The notes under the pieces: model-generated
Seen by the model: the letters and a program-made list of their open reading frames with translations, nothing else
Database searches by the model: none
Told to the model about the DNA's origin: nothing
Assembly: GCA_018304445.1 (NCBI GenBank)
Contig: JAGVWD010000021.1
Span: 1-15,382, forward strand
Direction: 5' to 3'
Origin: Candidatus Iainarchaeum sp.
Lineage (GTDB): Archaea; Iainarchaeota; Iainarchaeia; Iainarchaeales; JAXPJC01
Length of the DNA: 15,382 bases
Part shown: one piece after another, positions 1 through 6,680 of the stretch
How the letters are laid out: each line of letters starts with the position of its first letter
Position numbering within the stretch: position 1 is the first letter of the stretch
Translations under genes and position numbers: made by a program

Positions 1-1
1 C

Positions 2-112
2 CTTGATGCCCCGCTCTACAAAAAAAGAATCAAAATAACAAAACACAAAATCATGCGCACAAAAGGGCATTGCTACCTAAAACCCGAGGAATTCAAGCTC
101 GTTGCTAAATAA
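2..112 (+). CDS. C-terminal end of an unidentified basic protein (partial)
   Basis: An open frame enters from the left edge and ends at a TAA at 110-112, giving 36 residues that finish in EEFKLVAK. The stretch is rich in Lys and Arg, has a single Cys and no motif I recognise. Its stop overlaps the stop of the convergent transporter gene (105-821, minus strand) by a few bases, which is the compact tail-to-tail arrangement seen elsewhere in this window and the main reason to think it is real. The upstream part lies outside the window, so the function cannot be judged, and a chance open frame of this length is possible. Confidence 0.4.
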   Translation, partial: LDAPLYKKRIKITKHKIMRTKGHCYLKPEEFKLVAK

Positions 113-821
113 CCGCGCTCCCGAGCAATTTTCCAATCAAGAAGCCCACAACCGCGGCGCCCATTCCAATAAGCGCAAGTTCAGCCCCCTTTTTCTTCCA
201 ATTTCCCACAGTATAGCGCGACTCAATTGCGCCCGCAATAAAAAGCGCGATTGCGGAAATTACAACAGCAGAAATCATTGCGCTTGCAATAGAAATTCCC
301 AGAACGAAAGGAATAAGCGGGATAACACTTCCAATAATTGCGGAAACCCCGACAATCAGCGCAGAGCTTAAGGGATTTTTCTTCTGCAATGGCGGAAGAT
401 TCAGCTCCTGCACCATCATGTCTTGAAGCCAAACTTTCTTGTTTGAAAAAATCTTATTTGCAACAGCATCCAGCAGTCTTCCGCTGAACCCTTTTTTCCT
501 GTAAATTTCCCTTATTTCCTCTTTCTCAGCCTCTGTTTTATTTCTCATCTCCCATTTTTCCTGCGCCTCAATTTTCTTGTAATAATCAACCTCCGCCTTT
601 GTCGAGGTATATGCGACAGCAGCCATTGAAATGCTTTCAGCAAATGTTGCCGCAAGCCCGGAAATCAGGATTAATTGCAGGTTTGCGGTTGCGCTTGCCA
701 CTCCCAGAATAAGCCCCAGGACATTAACCATCCCGTCCTGCCCGCCGAGGATTATCTCATAGAGCCTGCCGCCTGCCCTGCTGTGCGGCTCACTCCTGAA
801 AGCGCGGAAGGCGTGCTTCAT
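105..821 (-). CDS. VIT1/CCC1 family iron/manganese transporter
   Basis: The 238-residue membrane protein has the VIT1/CCC1 layout. A short N-terminus is followed by GGQDGMVNVLGLILG (about 26-40), the family's signature entry to the first membrane helix with Asp29 and Met31. A second helix around 52-72 carries Glu62 and Met66. A charged cytosolic helical region at about 75-145 corresponds to the metal-binding domain of plant and protist VIT proteins. Three more hydrophobic segments follow at about 152-175, 177-199 and 212-236. Family members export Fe2+ or Mn2+ from the cytoplasm, usually by proton exchange; the metal used here cannot be read from sequence. The ATG at 821 begins MKHAFRAF just before the conserved region and is the natural start. 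No operon partner is evident: the next minus-strand gene upstream ends with its own stop at 855. Confidence 0.85.
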   Translation of the reverse strand: MKHAFRAFRSEPHSRAGGRLYEIILGGQDGMVNVLGLILGVASATANLQLILISGLAATFAESISMAAVAYTSTKAEVDYYKKIEAQEKWEMRNKTEAEKEEIREIYRKKGFSGRLLDAVANKIFSNKKVWLQDMMVQELNLPPLQKKNPLSSALIVGVSAIIGSVIPLIPFVLGISIASAMISAVVISAIALFIAGAIESRYTVGNWKKKGAELALIGMGAAVVGFLIGKLLGSAVI

Positions 822-854
822 GCTGCTAAATAGGAAAAACTACTTAATAAATTT

Positions 855-1004
855 TTATTTCGCCTTTTTTCTCGGCCATTTCTGCTTCATGGCATCGGAT
901 TCGCACCTATTGCATATTTTCGGATTTTTTGCGCTCGCCCCGATTCCGCGCAGCTTGCTCAGCAAAGAATCCATTTCAGTTCCGCATTTTGTACATTTCA
1001 CCAT
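855..1004 (-). CDS. 49-residue zinc-ribbon protein
   Basis: This short gene encodes MVKCTKCGTEMDSLLSKL at its start and has two CxxC pairs, Cys4/Cys7 and Cys35/Cys38, separated by about 27 residues, which is the classic single zinc-ribbon arrangement. The C-terminus is strongly basic (KWPRKKAK). A strong ribosome site, AAGGAGG, lies seven bases ahead of the ATG, which makes it convincing despite its size. It starts 11 bases after the stop of the Spo0M-like gene on the same strand, so the two are probably cotranscribed. Zinc ribbons of this size often bind nucleic acid or a ribosomal partner, but nothing here indicates which. I do not recognise a named family. Confidence 0.7.
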   Translation of the reverse strand: MVKCTKCGTEMDSLLSKLRGIGASAKNPKICNRCESDAMKQKWPRKKAK

Positions 1005-1015
1005 TTTCTGCCTCC

Positions 1016-1465
1016 TTATCCTATATTTATTTGAATTTTTTTTCTAACATCAAGCCCCATTGGAATGTCCAATGAAGCCTCAACAAACCATTTAATGTTT
1101 GTAAGCGCCCCACCAAGAAACTGCGCAGTTTTTGCGACCGTAGCAAGCGCACCGGAACCATAAGGCCCCTCAAGTACATTTGCGGGAATCTTCAGCTCGA
1201 AATCATATTCCCCCTGCAGATATTCTTTCTCCCCGTCCAAAGGCTTCTCAAAATTAAAAATATAATTGCTTTCCCGCCTTGGACCCGGGCCCGAACGCAG
1301 TTGATGAGTTTCCTGCAAGCCAAGAAGTGCAATTTTAACCTTGCGCGCCTTTATCGGCTTTTTCAGCTTCAGGGAAACATGCCCTTTGATTGCCTCCCCC
1401 GGCGCAAATTCGTATTTCTCAAGCTTCAGTTCTATCCCGCCAATTCCGAAATTGAACAGCCCCAT
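1016..1465 (-). CDS. Spo0M/arrestin-like domain protein
   Basis: The 149-residue protein begins MGLFNFGIGGIELKLEKYEF and continues with FAPGEAIKGHVSLKL, alternating beta-strand patterns typical of the arrestin-like N-terminal domain found in Spo0M and related proteins. A further strand pair near GEYDFELKIP (about 105-115) matches the usual fold. The length corresponds to a single domain rather than the two-domain form of Bacillus Spo0M. The family acts as scaffolds or adaptors; a specific partner cannot be inferred. It has an AAGGGGA ribosome site a few bases before the ATG and forms a two-gene unit with the downstream zinc-ribbon protein. There is no signal peptide and no membrane helix, so it is probably cytosolic. 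Confidence 0.65.
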   Translation of the reverse strand: MGLFNFGIGGIELKLEKYEFAPGEAIKGHVSLKLKKPIKARKVKIALLGLQETHQLRSGPGPRRESNYIFNFEKPLDGEKEYLQGEYDFELKIPANVLEGPYGSGALATVAKTAQFLGGALTNIKWFVEASLDIPMGLDVRKKIQINIG

Positions 1466-1515
1466 AATATCCCCTTGTATTTAATAGAGCCAAGCAATAT
1501 AAAATAATTGCCCTG

Positions 1516-1587
1516 CGCCCCGGCAGGGAATTGAACCCTGACTAAAGGCTCCGGAGGCCCTTATGCTGTCCGTTACACTACCGGGGC
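1516..1587 (-). tRNA. trnR(ccg): tRNA-Arg (CCG)
   Basis: The minus strand folds as a complete cloverleaf. The acceptor stem is GCCCCGG with CCGGGGC, the D-stem GTGT with GCAT, the anticodon stem AGGGC with GCCTT, and the loop CTCCGGA gives anticodon CCG. The T-arm is CAGGG-TTCAATT-CCCTG. The discriminator is G and no CCA is encoded. There is no intron. Confidence 0.93.
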
Positions 1588-1599
1588 AAAGCCCAATAA

Positions 1600-1610
1600 T
1601 TAAATATTTA
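1600..1610. promoter_or_regulatory. Shared bidirectional TATA element (tRNA-Arg and tspO)
   Basis: The palindrome TAAATATTTA at 1601-1610 sits about 25 bases ahead of the tspO ATG at 1630 on the plus strand and about 18 bases from the tRNA-Arg 5' end at 1587 on the minus strand. An archaeal TATA box read in both directions would serve both genes, with tspO leaderless. This rests on spacing and composition only. Confidence 0.5.
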
Positions 1611-1629
1611 CACGTTTTAATATACCTTG

Positions 1630-2109
1630 ATGAAAGCAGGCAATATTGCGAAATTGATAGGCAGCATTGCGCTCTGCGAGTTTGCAGGGGTCATTGGAAG
1701 CATTTTCACATTCCCCGCAATTGCAACATGGTATGCCTCATTGCAGAAGCCGTTTTTCAGCCCCCAGAACTGGGTCTTCGCCCCCGTTTGGACAGCGCTT
1801 TATTTCCTTATGGGAATTGCGCTTTACCTTGTTATAAAAAAAGGAATCAAAGGCAGAAATGCGAAAATTGCGGTTTCAGCGTTTGCAGTGCAATTAGTCC
1901 TGAATGCGCTTTGGTCATTTTTATTCTTCGGGCTTAAATCCCCCTTGTATTCATTCGTGGAAATAATCGCCCTCTGGATTGCAATTGCGGCAACAATAAT
2001 TGCATTCTCAAAAATCTCAAAGCGCGCCGCGCTCCTTCTAGTCCCCTACATCCTCTGGACCAGCTTTGCTGCAGTCCTGAATTTCAGCATAATGGCACTT
2101 AACCCATAA
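1630..2109 (+). CDS. tspO: TspO/MBR family membrane protein
   Basis: The 159-residue protein shows the tryptophan-rich TspO signature: FTFPAIATWYASLQKPFFSP (about 26-45), then NWVFAPVWTALYFLMGIA, and later LNALWSFLFFGLKSPLYS and LLVPYILWTSFAAVLNF. Five hydrophobic segments span nearly the whole length, as in bacterial TspO and the mitochondrial translocator protein. Family members bind tetrapyrroles and cholesterol-like ligands and are linked to stress and porphyrin handling; the archaeal role is not established. I start at the ATG at 1630, not the TTG one codon earlier, because a TATA-like element lies about 25 bases upstream, which suggests a leaderless transcript. It stands alone between two minus-strand tRNA genes. 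Confidence 0.88.
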   Translation: MKAGNIAKLIGSIALCEFAGVIGSIFTFPAIATWYASLQKPFFSPQNWVFAPVWTALYFLMGIALYLVIKKGIKGRNAKIAVSAFAVQLVLNALWSFLFFGLKSPLYSFVEIIALWIAIAATIIAFSKISKRAALLLVPYILWTSFAAVLNFSIMALNP

Positions 2110-2111
2110 TT

Positions 2112-2124
2112 AGAAAAAAGAAAA
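2112..2124 (-). terminator. Oligo-T terminator after tRNA-Asp
   Basis: Immediately 3' of tRNA-Asp the minus strand reads TTTTCTTTTTTC, a typical archaeal T-rich terminator. The same bases lie directly after the stop of tspO, so it separates two convergent transcripts. Confidence 0.5.
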
Positions 2125-2125
2125 G

Positions 2126-2197
2126 CGCCCTGGGCGGGAGTCGGACCCGCCTCGCGGCCTCGACAGGGCCACATCCTAACCGATAGACTACCAGGGC
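2126..2197 (-). tRNA. trnD(gtc): tRNA-Asp (GTC)
   Basis: The minus strand folds with acceptor GCCCTGG and CCAGGGC, D-stem GTCT and GGAT, anticodon stem TGGCC and GGCCG, loop CTGTCGA with anticodon GTC, and T-arm GCGGG-TCCGACT-CCCGC. The discriminator is G, as expected for aspartate. There is no intron and no encoded CCA. Confidence 0.93.
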
Positions 2198-2255
2198 CTC
2201 TCTAATAATCTACAAAAGAAAGGGTTTTATTTATTCGCTATCCGGAAACAAAAGC

Positions 2256-2265
2256 AATTTATATG
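2256..2265 (+). promoter_or_regulatory. TATA box of the aminopeptidase gene
   Basis: AATTTATAT is centred about 25 bases before the ATG at 2286, the spacing expected for a leaderless archaeal transcript. No ribosome site precedes that ATG, which agrees. Confidence 0.5.
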
Positions 2266-2285
2266 GCGCGCAACAAATATTACTT

Positions 2286-3473
2286 ATGGCTGCTCTCAAC
2301 AATGCGAGTTTCCCAAGGCGCGGATTTTCACTAAAGGCAAGGAAGAAAGTAGTTAAAGTGCAAAGAATTCCCTACAAGAAGCCTAACATAATTGTGCAGC
2401 CCTACATGAGGCCTGCGGCAAGAAACTTCATGCGTTCAATGATGCTGAAGCCGAATGAAAGGGTTGTGATATTCCCCGACAGAAGGGCAAGGGCATTTGC
2501 AGAGGCGCTTTCTGAGCAAATAAGGAACACAGGCTGTACGGCGCAGATAATTGAATTGACCCCCCAGCATGACTGGCTGAGGGGCAAATATTTATCCGCA
2601 ATAACAAATGCACTCAGGTCTTCACAGGCAAGCATTTATCTCGGGTTCGCAGGAACGCTGGAAACGGAGAAGATAGGAGATTATCTTGTAAAGAAAATAC
2701 AGGAAGAAAAACTAACAAGGCACATAAGCCTTGGCGAATTAAGCCCCGAACTCATAAAGCGTGTGCTTGCAGTAAGGCCGGAGCGCATGAGGCGCCTTAC
2801 ACAGGTTGTGTATGATTCTGTAGAGAATTCGCGCATAATAAAAATCAATTCTCCTTCAGGCACAAATTTAACAATTGAAATAAATCCTGAGTATGCAAGA
2901 TGGTTTCCTGATGCAGATATTCTGCCTAGAGGATATTATACAAATTTGCCCGCAGGAGAGGTTTTTACCGCGCCGTCTAATGTAAATGGCAGACTTGTTG
3001 CTAATGGAGTAGTCGATGTTTTCAATTCAGTTGGAACAGCTAAAATGCCATTGGAAATGGAAATAAGAAATGGAAGAATTTTGTTTGAGAATGTAAAATG
3101 CGCAGACAGGCGCGTTTTGGGAGAATTCATGGGCAAAATTATGCAACGCAACGGAGACAAGATTGGAGAATTTTCCCTATCAACAAATCCTTTTCTTCCG
3201 GAAATGCTTAATCGGCCTTCAACGCTTGTGGATGAAAAAAGGCTTCCTGCAATTGCAGCAGGCAATCCTCTGGCACATGATACAAAATGCAGGGCATATT
3301 CAAGCCGAACACACATTGACATGACAATCCCGAAGGCAAATATCTGGGTTGATGGTAAATTATTAATGAAAAATGGCGGATATGTTCCTGAAATATGGAA
3401 CAAATGGGGAAAAATAAGCGATGCCGAAGCACTCACTTTCCTGAAAGAGTGGCAGAATTCAAATCTGCAATAA
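2286..3473 (+). CDS. M29-type metallo-aminopeptidase
   Basis: The 395-residue protein resembles M29 aminopeptidases (AmpS/AmpT), which use two metal ions to remove N-terminal residues from peptides in the cytoplasm. All six expected metal or catalytic positions can be placed: Glu225 in NLPAGEVFTAP, Glu295 in KIGEFSLSTNP, His331 in GNPLAHDT, Tyr338 seven residues later, and His343 and Asp345 in RTHIDM. The gap between Tyr338 and His343 is only four residues, much shorter than I expect from the bacterial enzymes, so a surface loop is missing. Residues 1-40 form a basic tail (RRGFSLKARKKVVKVQR) ahead of the family's N-terminal domain. The gene appears leaderless. Its 3' end overlaps the convergent AsnB-Dph6 gene by 41 bases. 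Confidence 0.8.
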   Translation: MAALNNASFPRRGFSLKARKKVVKVQRIPYKKPNIIVQPYMRPAARNFMRSMMLKPNERVVIFPDRRARAFAEALSEQIRNTGCTAQIIELTPQHDWLRGKYLSAITNALRSSQASIYLGFAGTLETEKIGDYLVKKIQEEKLTRHISLGELSPELIKRVLAVRPERMRRLTQVVYDSVENSRIIKINSPSGTNLTIEINPEYARWFPDADILPRGYYTNLPAGEVFTAPSNVNGRLVANGVVDVFNSVGTAKMPLEMEIRNGRILFENVKCADRRVLGEFMGKIMQRNGDKIGEFSLSTNPFLPEMLNRPSTLVDEKRLPAIAAGNPLAHDTKCRAYSSRTHIDMTIPKANIWVDGKLLMKNGGYVPEIWNKWGKISDAEALTFLKEWQNSNLQ

Positions 3474-5532
3474 ATTCATGCGTGAATTCGCTTGTGCTTT
3501 TTATTTCAAATTTATCAATTGCAATCCTCTTCCTGAAATTCGGCGCATCCAGCACAAGCGTTTCATATTCCCCGCCTTCGCCTGCCGCATTGAATCCGGA
3601 TTTCCTGCTCAGCGCAATTAACTTCTCAACTTCCCCCGCCCCAATTTCCTTTCCCAACCATTCCTTCCCCAGGCCGGCGCATGCGATTTTTGTTATTATG
3701 AATTTGAATCCTGCATTCACAATCTCCTTCAGTTCAAGCTCCTGATTTTTTTGCCACAGCGGGGAAAATACCCTCAATCCGCAGGAATCTGCGGCATTTT
3801 CAATCCTCTTGCGCTGGTAATTGCTTGCAAGCGCGCCGGTTACAATCCCGTTTATTTTGAATTTCTCCCTTGCAATTTTCAGCGCCCTTTCCAAATCGCG
3901 CAATTCATTTTCTTTCTCCCCGGAGCTTTCAATTTCAACAATAGGAATTCCAAGCGCTTCAGCCTGCAGTTTTGCAATTACAATATTTGCGCTGTGGAAC
4001 ATATATGAATCAGGGTTTTTCGATTTTATTGTGATTAAGCAAGAAATTTCATAATTCTGCCTCTGCATCTCATAGAGCGCGTAATTGCTGTCCTTTCCGC
4101 TGCTGAAAAGCGCGCCCAAGCGCAAGTTTTTATTATGTAGCAGCCCAGCAAGAAATTCCGATTTCCTTTTGAATTTGTGCGCCCTTGCAATTTTCTCAAT
4201 CGCACTGTCAAAATTGCTCCCGTACTGCGCAGCCAATTTTTTCCTTTTATATATCTCTTCCTGCAATCCGGTTTTCTTTCCGATTTCGCGCAGTACAACC
4301 TTATTCTCATTCCCGTTGATTTTGAATTTCTCAGGCACATTAAGTGCGAACTCCGCCAACTCAGAATCCAAAAAAGGCAATCTCAATTCAACAGAATTCT
4401 CCATCGATGCAACATCATCCCGGTACAGGTCATTTTCGTGCATTTGCATAAGCGCGCTAAGGCAGTCAGCATTTATGTTTTTTGATTCCCTGAAGCGCGC
4501 ATATCCCCCAAACAATTCATCAGCGCCCAATCCCGAAAATATTACCTTGCATCCGTCTGCATGCGCCTTCCTGCACGCGAAGTAATTCACTGCAGCAACG
4601 CCAACCCTTGTGGGGTTTGCGGATTCAATGAGATTGACAATCTTTGGAAGTTCCTTTTCAAACTCATCCATGCCAATCCCAACAAGCTCAATTCCAATCC
4701 CGAGTTCCTTCGCTGCGCTTTGCGCATATTTCAAATCCTTCGGCTCTGATGCCCCGCTTAAATATGCAAAATACGCCCTGAATTTGCTTTTGCCTTCGAG
4801 CAATGCCTTTGCAATCAGCGCGGAATCAATTCCCCCGGAAAAAAGCAGCGCAAACTTCCGCTCAGGGATGCGCATTTTCACGGAATTAAAAAGCAATTCC
4901 CTGATTTTTGCGGCATTCTGCTGCAAATTAAATTTATTCTCCTTTCCCAATGAAAAAAATTCCCTTTTCAAAGAATCCAATTTGCGCATTTTAATATCAT
5001 ACACAAGCGCTTCCCTCGGATTAAGCTCCAGCGCATCCTGCCTTGCAAGCGCCTCAATTACCTTTTTCTCCGAAGCAAAGCAGAATCTTCCATCTGCATC
5101 AAGCGCATACCATAAAGGTTTAACCCCAATCAAATCCCGCGCAATTGCGATTTTCCCATTGCGCAGATAGGCAAACGCATAAGTCCCGTGAAGTTCGGCA
5201 ATCACATCCTTAATTTTATTTATCCCTTTCTTATCAAGCAATTTAAGCAGCAGTTCGGCCAGCAGTTCGGCATCGTTCCTCGCATTCAATTTGTATTTGC
5301 TGTTCAATTCCTCCCAGTTGTAAATTTCGCAATTTGCAGCAAGAGCGCCTTTCCCAACAAGCGGCTGCTTCACAAATCCCACAACTGCATGCAGGCAATG
5401 CCCGAGCGCATTCTCAGAATTAGTGGCATAAATGCCTTTTGCATCCTTCCCGCGGTTCTGCATTATTTCAAGCGCATCTGCCGCAAGTTCTGAGGCATTA
5501 TCATAATTGAAAAAGCCGGTTATGCCGCACAT
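3433..5532 (-). CDS. Asparagine-synthetase-like / Dph6 (diphthine-ammonia ligase) fusion
   Basis: A single 699-residue frame joins two enzymes. Residues 1-200 are a class II glutamine amidotransferase domain: catalytic Cys2 after the initiator Met, ANCEIYN at 66-72 (Asn67, Glu69), and Asp87 in RNDAEL. Residues 205-460 are the asparagine synthetase ATP-pyrophosphatase domain, with FSGGIDS at 231-237, FSGLGADELFGGY at 332-344 and SVELRLPFLD at 380-389. Residues 470-680 match the MJ0570/Dph6 family: the P-loop SSGKDS at 477-482, SYMFHSANI near 509, VTGALASNYQ near 564, FSPLW at 589 and the signature GEGGEYETLVLD at 651-662. Dph6 makes the final amide of diphthamide on elongation factor 2 from ATP and ammonia. 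The first domain could supply ammonia from glutamine, which is inference. The arginine that binds glutamine in E. coli AsnB seems replaced (HCLHAVVGF), possibly a trait of this archaeal branch. Confidence 0.88.
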   Translation of the reverse strand: MCGITGFFNYDNASELAADALEIMQNRGKDAKGIYATNSENALGHCLHAVVGFVKQPLVGKGALAANCEIYNWEELNSKYKLNARNDAELLAELLLKLLDKKGINKIKDVIAELHGTYAFAYLRNGKIAIARDLIGVKPLWYALDADGRFCFASEKKVIEALARQDALELNPREALVYDIKMRKLDSLKREFFSLGKENKFNLQQNAAKIRELLFNSVKMRIPERKFALLFSGGIDSALIAKALLEGKSKFRAYFAYLSGASEPKDLKYAQSAAKELGIGIELVGIGMDEFEKELPKIVNLIESANPTRVGVAAVNYFACRKAHADGCKVIFSGLGADELFGGYARFRESKNINADCLSALMQMHENDLYRDDVASMENSVELRLPFLDSELAEFALNVPEKFKINGNENKVVLREIGKKTGLQEEIYKRKKLAAQYGSNFDSAIEKIARAHKFKRKSEFLAGLLHNKNLRLGALFSSGKDSNYALYEMQRQNYEISCLITIKSKNPDSYMFHSANIVIAKLQAEALGIPIVEIESSGEKENELRDLERALKIAREKFKINGIVTGALASNYQRKRIENAADSCGLRVFSPLWQKNQELELKEIVNAGFKFIITKIACAGLGKEWLGKEIGAGEVEKLIALSRKSGFNAAGEGGEYETLVLDAPNFRKRIAIDKFEIKSTSEFTHEFIADLNSATLSGK

Positions 5533-5595
5533 GGAGATAATTGCATTAGAAAGTTGTTTAATTATTATGCAATAACATATTGTAAGTGTCGGCTT
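5533..5595. promoter_or_regulatory. Divergent promoter region between AsnB-Dph6 and lipoprotein genes
   Basis: This 63-base gap holds two AT-rich stretches, TTTAATTATTATG near 5558-5570 and AACATATTG near 5573-5581, at roughly TATA distance from the minus-strand ATG at 5532 and the plus-strand ATG at 5596. Assignment of each box is uncertain. Confidence 0.3.
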
Positions 5596-6123
5596 ATGAA
5601 AAGAATTTTGTTTATTGCAATTATTCTGCTTGTGCTTCTCGCAGGCTGCGTTAAAATCGGCGCAGACCAGAATTTAGGGGCAGACAACCTTGAAAAAGAT
5701 GGTTTGCCAGGTGCGGATTCAAACAATAATATAAGCGATGAAAACAGGCAGATTGACGGGAACAATGCGGCAATTGGCGCCCAGGACACGAACACCTTCA
5801 AGGCAGATGATTTGAATTCGGAACAGGAAGCAGGGCAAACAACAGTCTCTTCCGGGCTGCAGGATTTGAATGGAAACTCCTACACATTGGTCCTTGCGGG
5901 CGGCGCATTATCCGAAGGAATGGAAAAAGCACTCTTTGAATTGTATGATTCAAACAGCAGCAAAATTGCATCAAATTTTTTCGGGGAAAGGGAGGATGTA
6001 ATATTTTATGATGCTCAGGGAAAAAGCATACTGAAAACCACTTTCTATATAAAGCGCATTTCCACAGCAGTTGAAGAGGGCACGAAGAAATATTTTGTTG
6101 AACTATATAGGGATGTGAGGTAG
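5596..6123 (+). CDS. Secreted lipoprotein of unknown function
   Basis: The ATG at 5596 gives 175 residues beginning MKRILFIAIILLVLLAGC, a signal peptide with a lipobox LLAGC and the lipidated cysteine at position 18. Residues about 20-95 are a low-complexity linker rich in Asn, Asp, Gln and Gly. The last 80 residues look folded: SGLQDLNGNSYTLVLAGG followed by alternating strand patterns ending FVELYRDVR. The protein is probably tethered to the outer face of the membrane with its C-terminal domain exposed. The open frame continues 14 codons upstream, but that part lacks the signal peptide logic. No operon partner is certain. I do not recognise the C-terminal domain. Confidence 0.65.
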   Translation: MKRILFIAIILLVLLAGCVKIGADQNLGADNLEKDGLPGADSNNNISDENRQIDGNNAAIGAQDTNTFKADDLNSEQEAGQTTVSSGLQDLNGNSYTLVLAGGALSEGMEKALFELYDSNSSKIASNFFGEREDVIFYDAQGKSILKTTFYIKRISTAVEEGTKKYFVELYRDVR

Positions 6124-6286
6124 AAACTATGGGGACAAATACACGCAGACAAAAGATCATTCAAAGACAGAAGAAATGGATGGATAAAGGATTTGAACTC
6201 GGGAAACTCCTATCAAAATATCTAGAAATGAGCTTTATGACAGATAAAGAGCTCTGCCTCCCAACACTGCGCAGCAAGTGCAGTTT
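6124..6286. other. Gap with no convincing gene; possible decayed sequence
   Basis: A 63-codon plus-strand frame (6129-6320) opens here, but it runs antisense into the well-supported zinc-cysteine gene and has no family resemblance. Another plus-strand frame reads KDLNSGNSYQN then stops, resembling QDLNGNSY in the lipoprotein just upstream, so a decayed partial duplicate is possible. I see no RNA gene here. Confidence 0.3.
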
Positions 6287-6667
6287 CTATTCATCCCTTA
6301 GTTCCCGGATCGTGTCATAAATGCTCCAGGCTTCGCAAACAAGACAGCCAGAATAATAGTCTGGACAGCGCTTGCCAAACAATTTTCTGATCCTCTCTTC
6401 AAGCCATTGCTCATGCATGGCCTCATCAAAGCATTTGTCGCATTCCCAGTACTCCAATTCTTTCTCTTTACCTGTCCACTTTACCACAGGATACTTTTTA
6501 GTTCCGATTTTTGTCATGGCGATTTTCTTGTATTCGCCTGTTCCCTTTATTGGAGGCTTCAACTTGCCAAAATAATGCCCGGCAGAATATTTTCCATTCT
6601 TGTAAAGAAACAAATTAATCTGCCTTCCGCAGACCAGGCATTTTCTTTTGATATTCCTTCCCTGCAT
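6287..6667 (-). CDS. Cysteine-rich, probably zinc-binding protein
   Basis: I do not recognise a named family. The 126-residue protein begins MQGRNIKRKCLVCGRQ and has Cys10/Cys13, Cys76/Cys79 (ECDKCF) and Cys101, Cys108, Cys111 (SGCLVC), enough to bind one or two zinc ions. The middle is basic and aromatic (YFGKLKPPIKG, YPVVKWTG). An in-frame ATG at 6676 exists, but the ribosome-site-like AGAGGA (6677-6682) abuts it and lies nine bases ahead of the ATG at 6667, so I prefer the latter. That AGAGGA overlaps the original stop codon of the broken Fic gene, so the two genes form a tightly coupled pair. The context suggests an accessory gene accompanying Fic, perhaps regulatory; that is inference. 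Confidence 0.6.
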   Translation of the reverse strand: MQGRNIKRKCLVCGRQINLFLYKNGKYSAGHYFGKLKPPIKGTGEYKKIAMTKIGTKKYPVVKWTGKEKELEYWECDKCFDEAMHEQWLEERIRKLFGKRCPDYYSGCLVCEAWSIYDTIRELRDE

Positions 6668-6680
6668 GACTATCATTCCT

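Noticed and set aside
6180..6215. A tRNA T-arm-like sequence on the minus strand (GAGTTCAAATCC), possible attachment-site remnant
   Set aside because: The flanking bases do not form the five-pair stem, and no acceptor or anticodon arm is nearby.
6129..6320. A 63-codon plus-strand frame directly after the lipoprotein gene
   Set aside because: It runs antisense into a better-supported cysteine-rich gene, has no recognisable domain, and another frame of the same stretch looks like decayed lipoprotein sequence.
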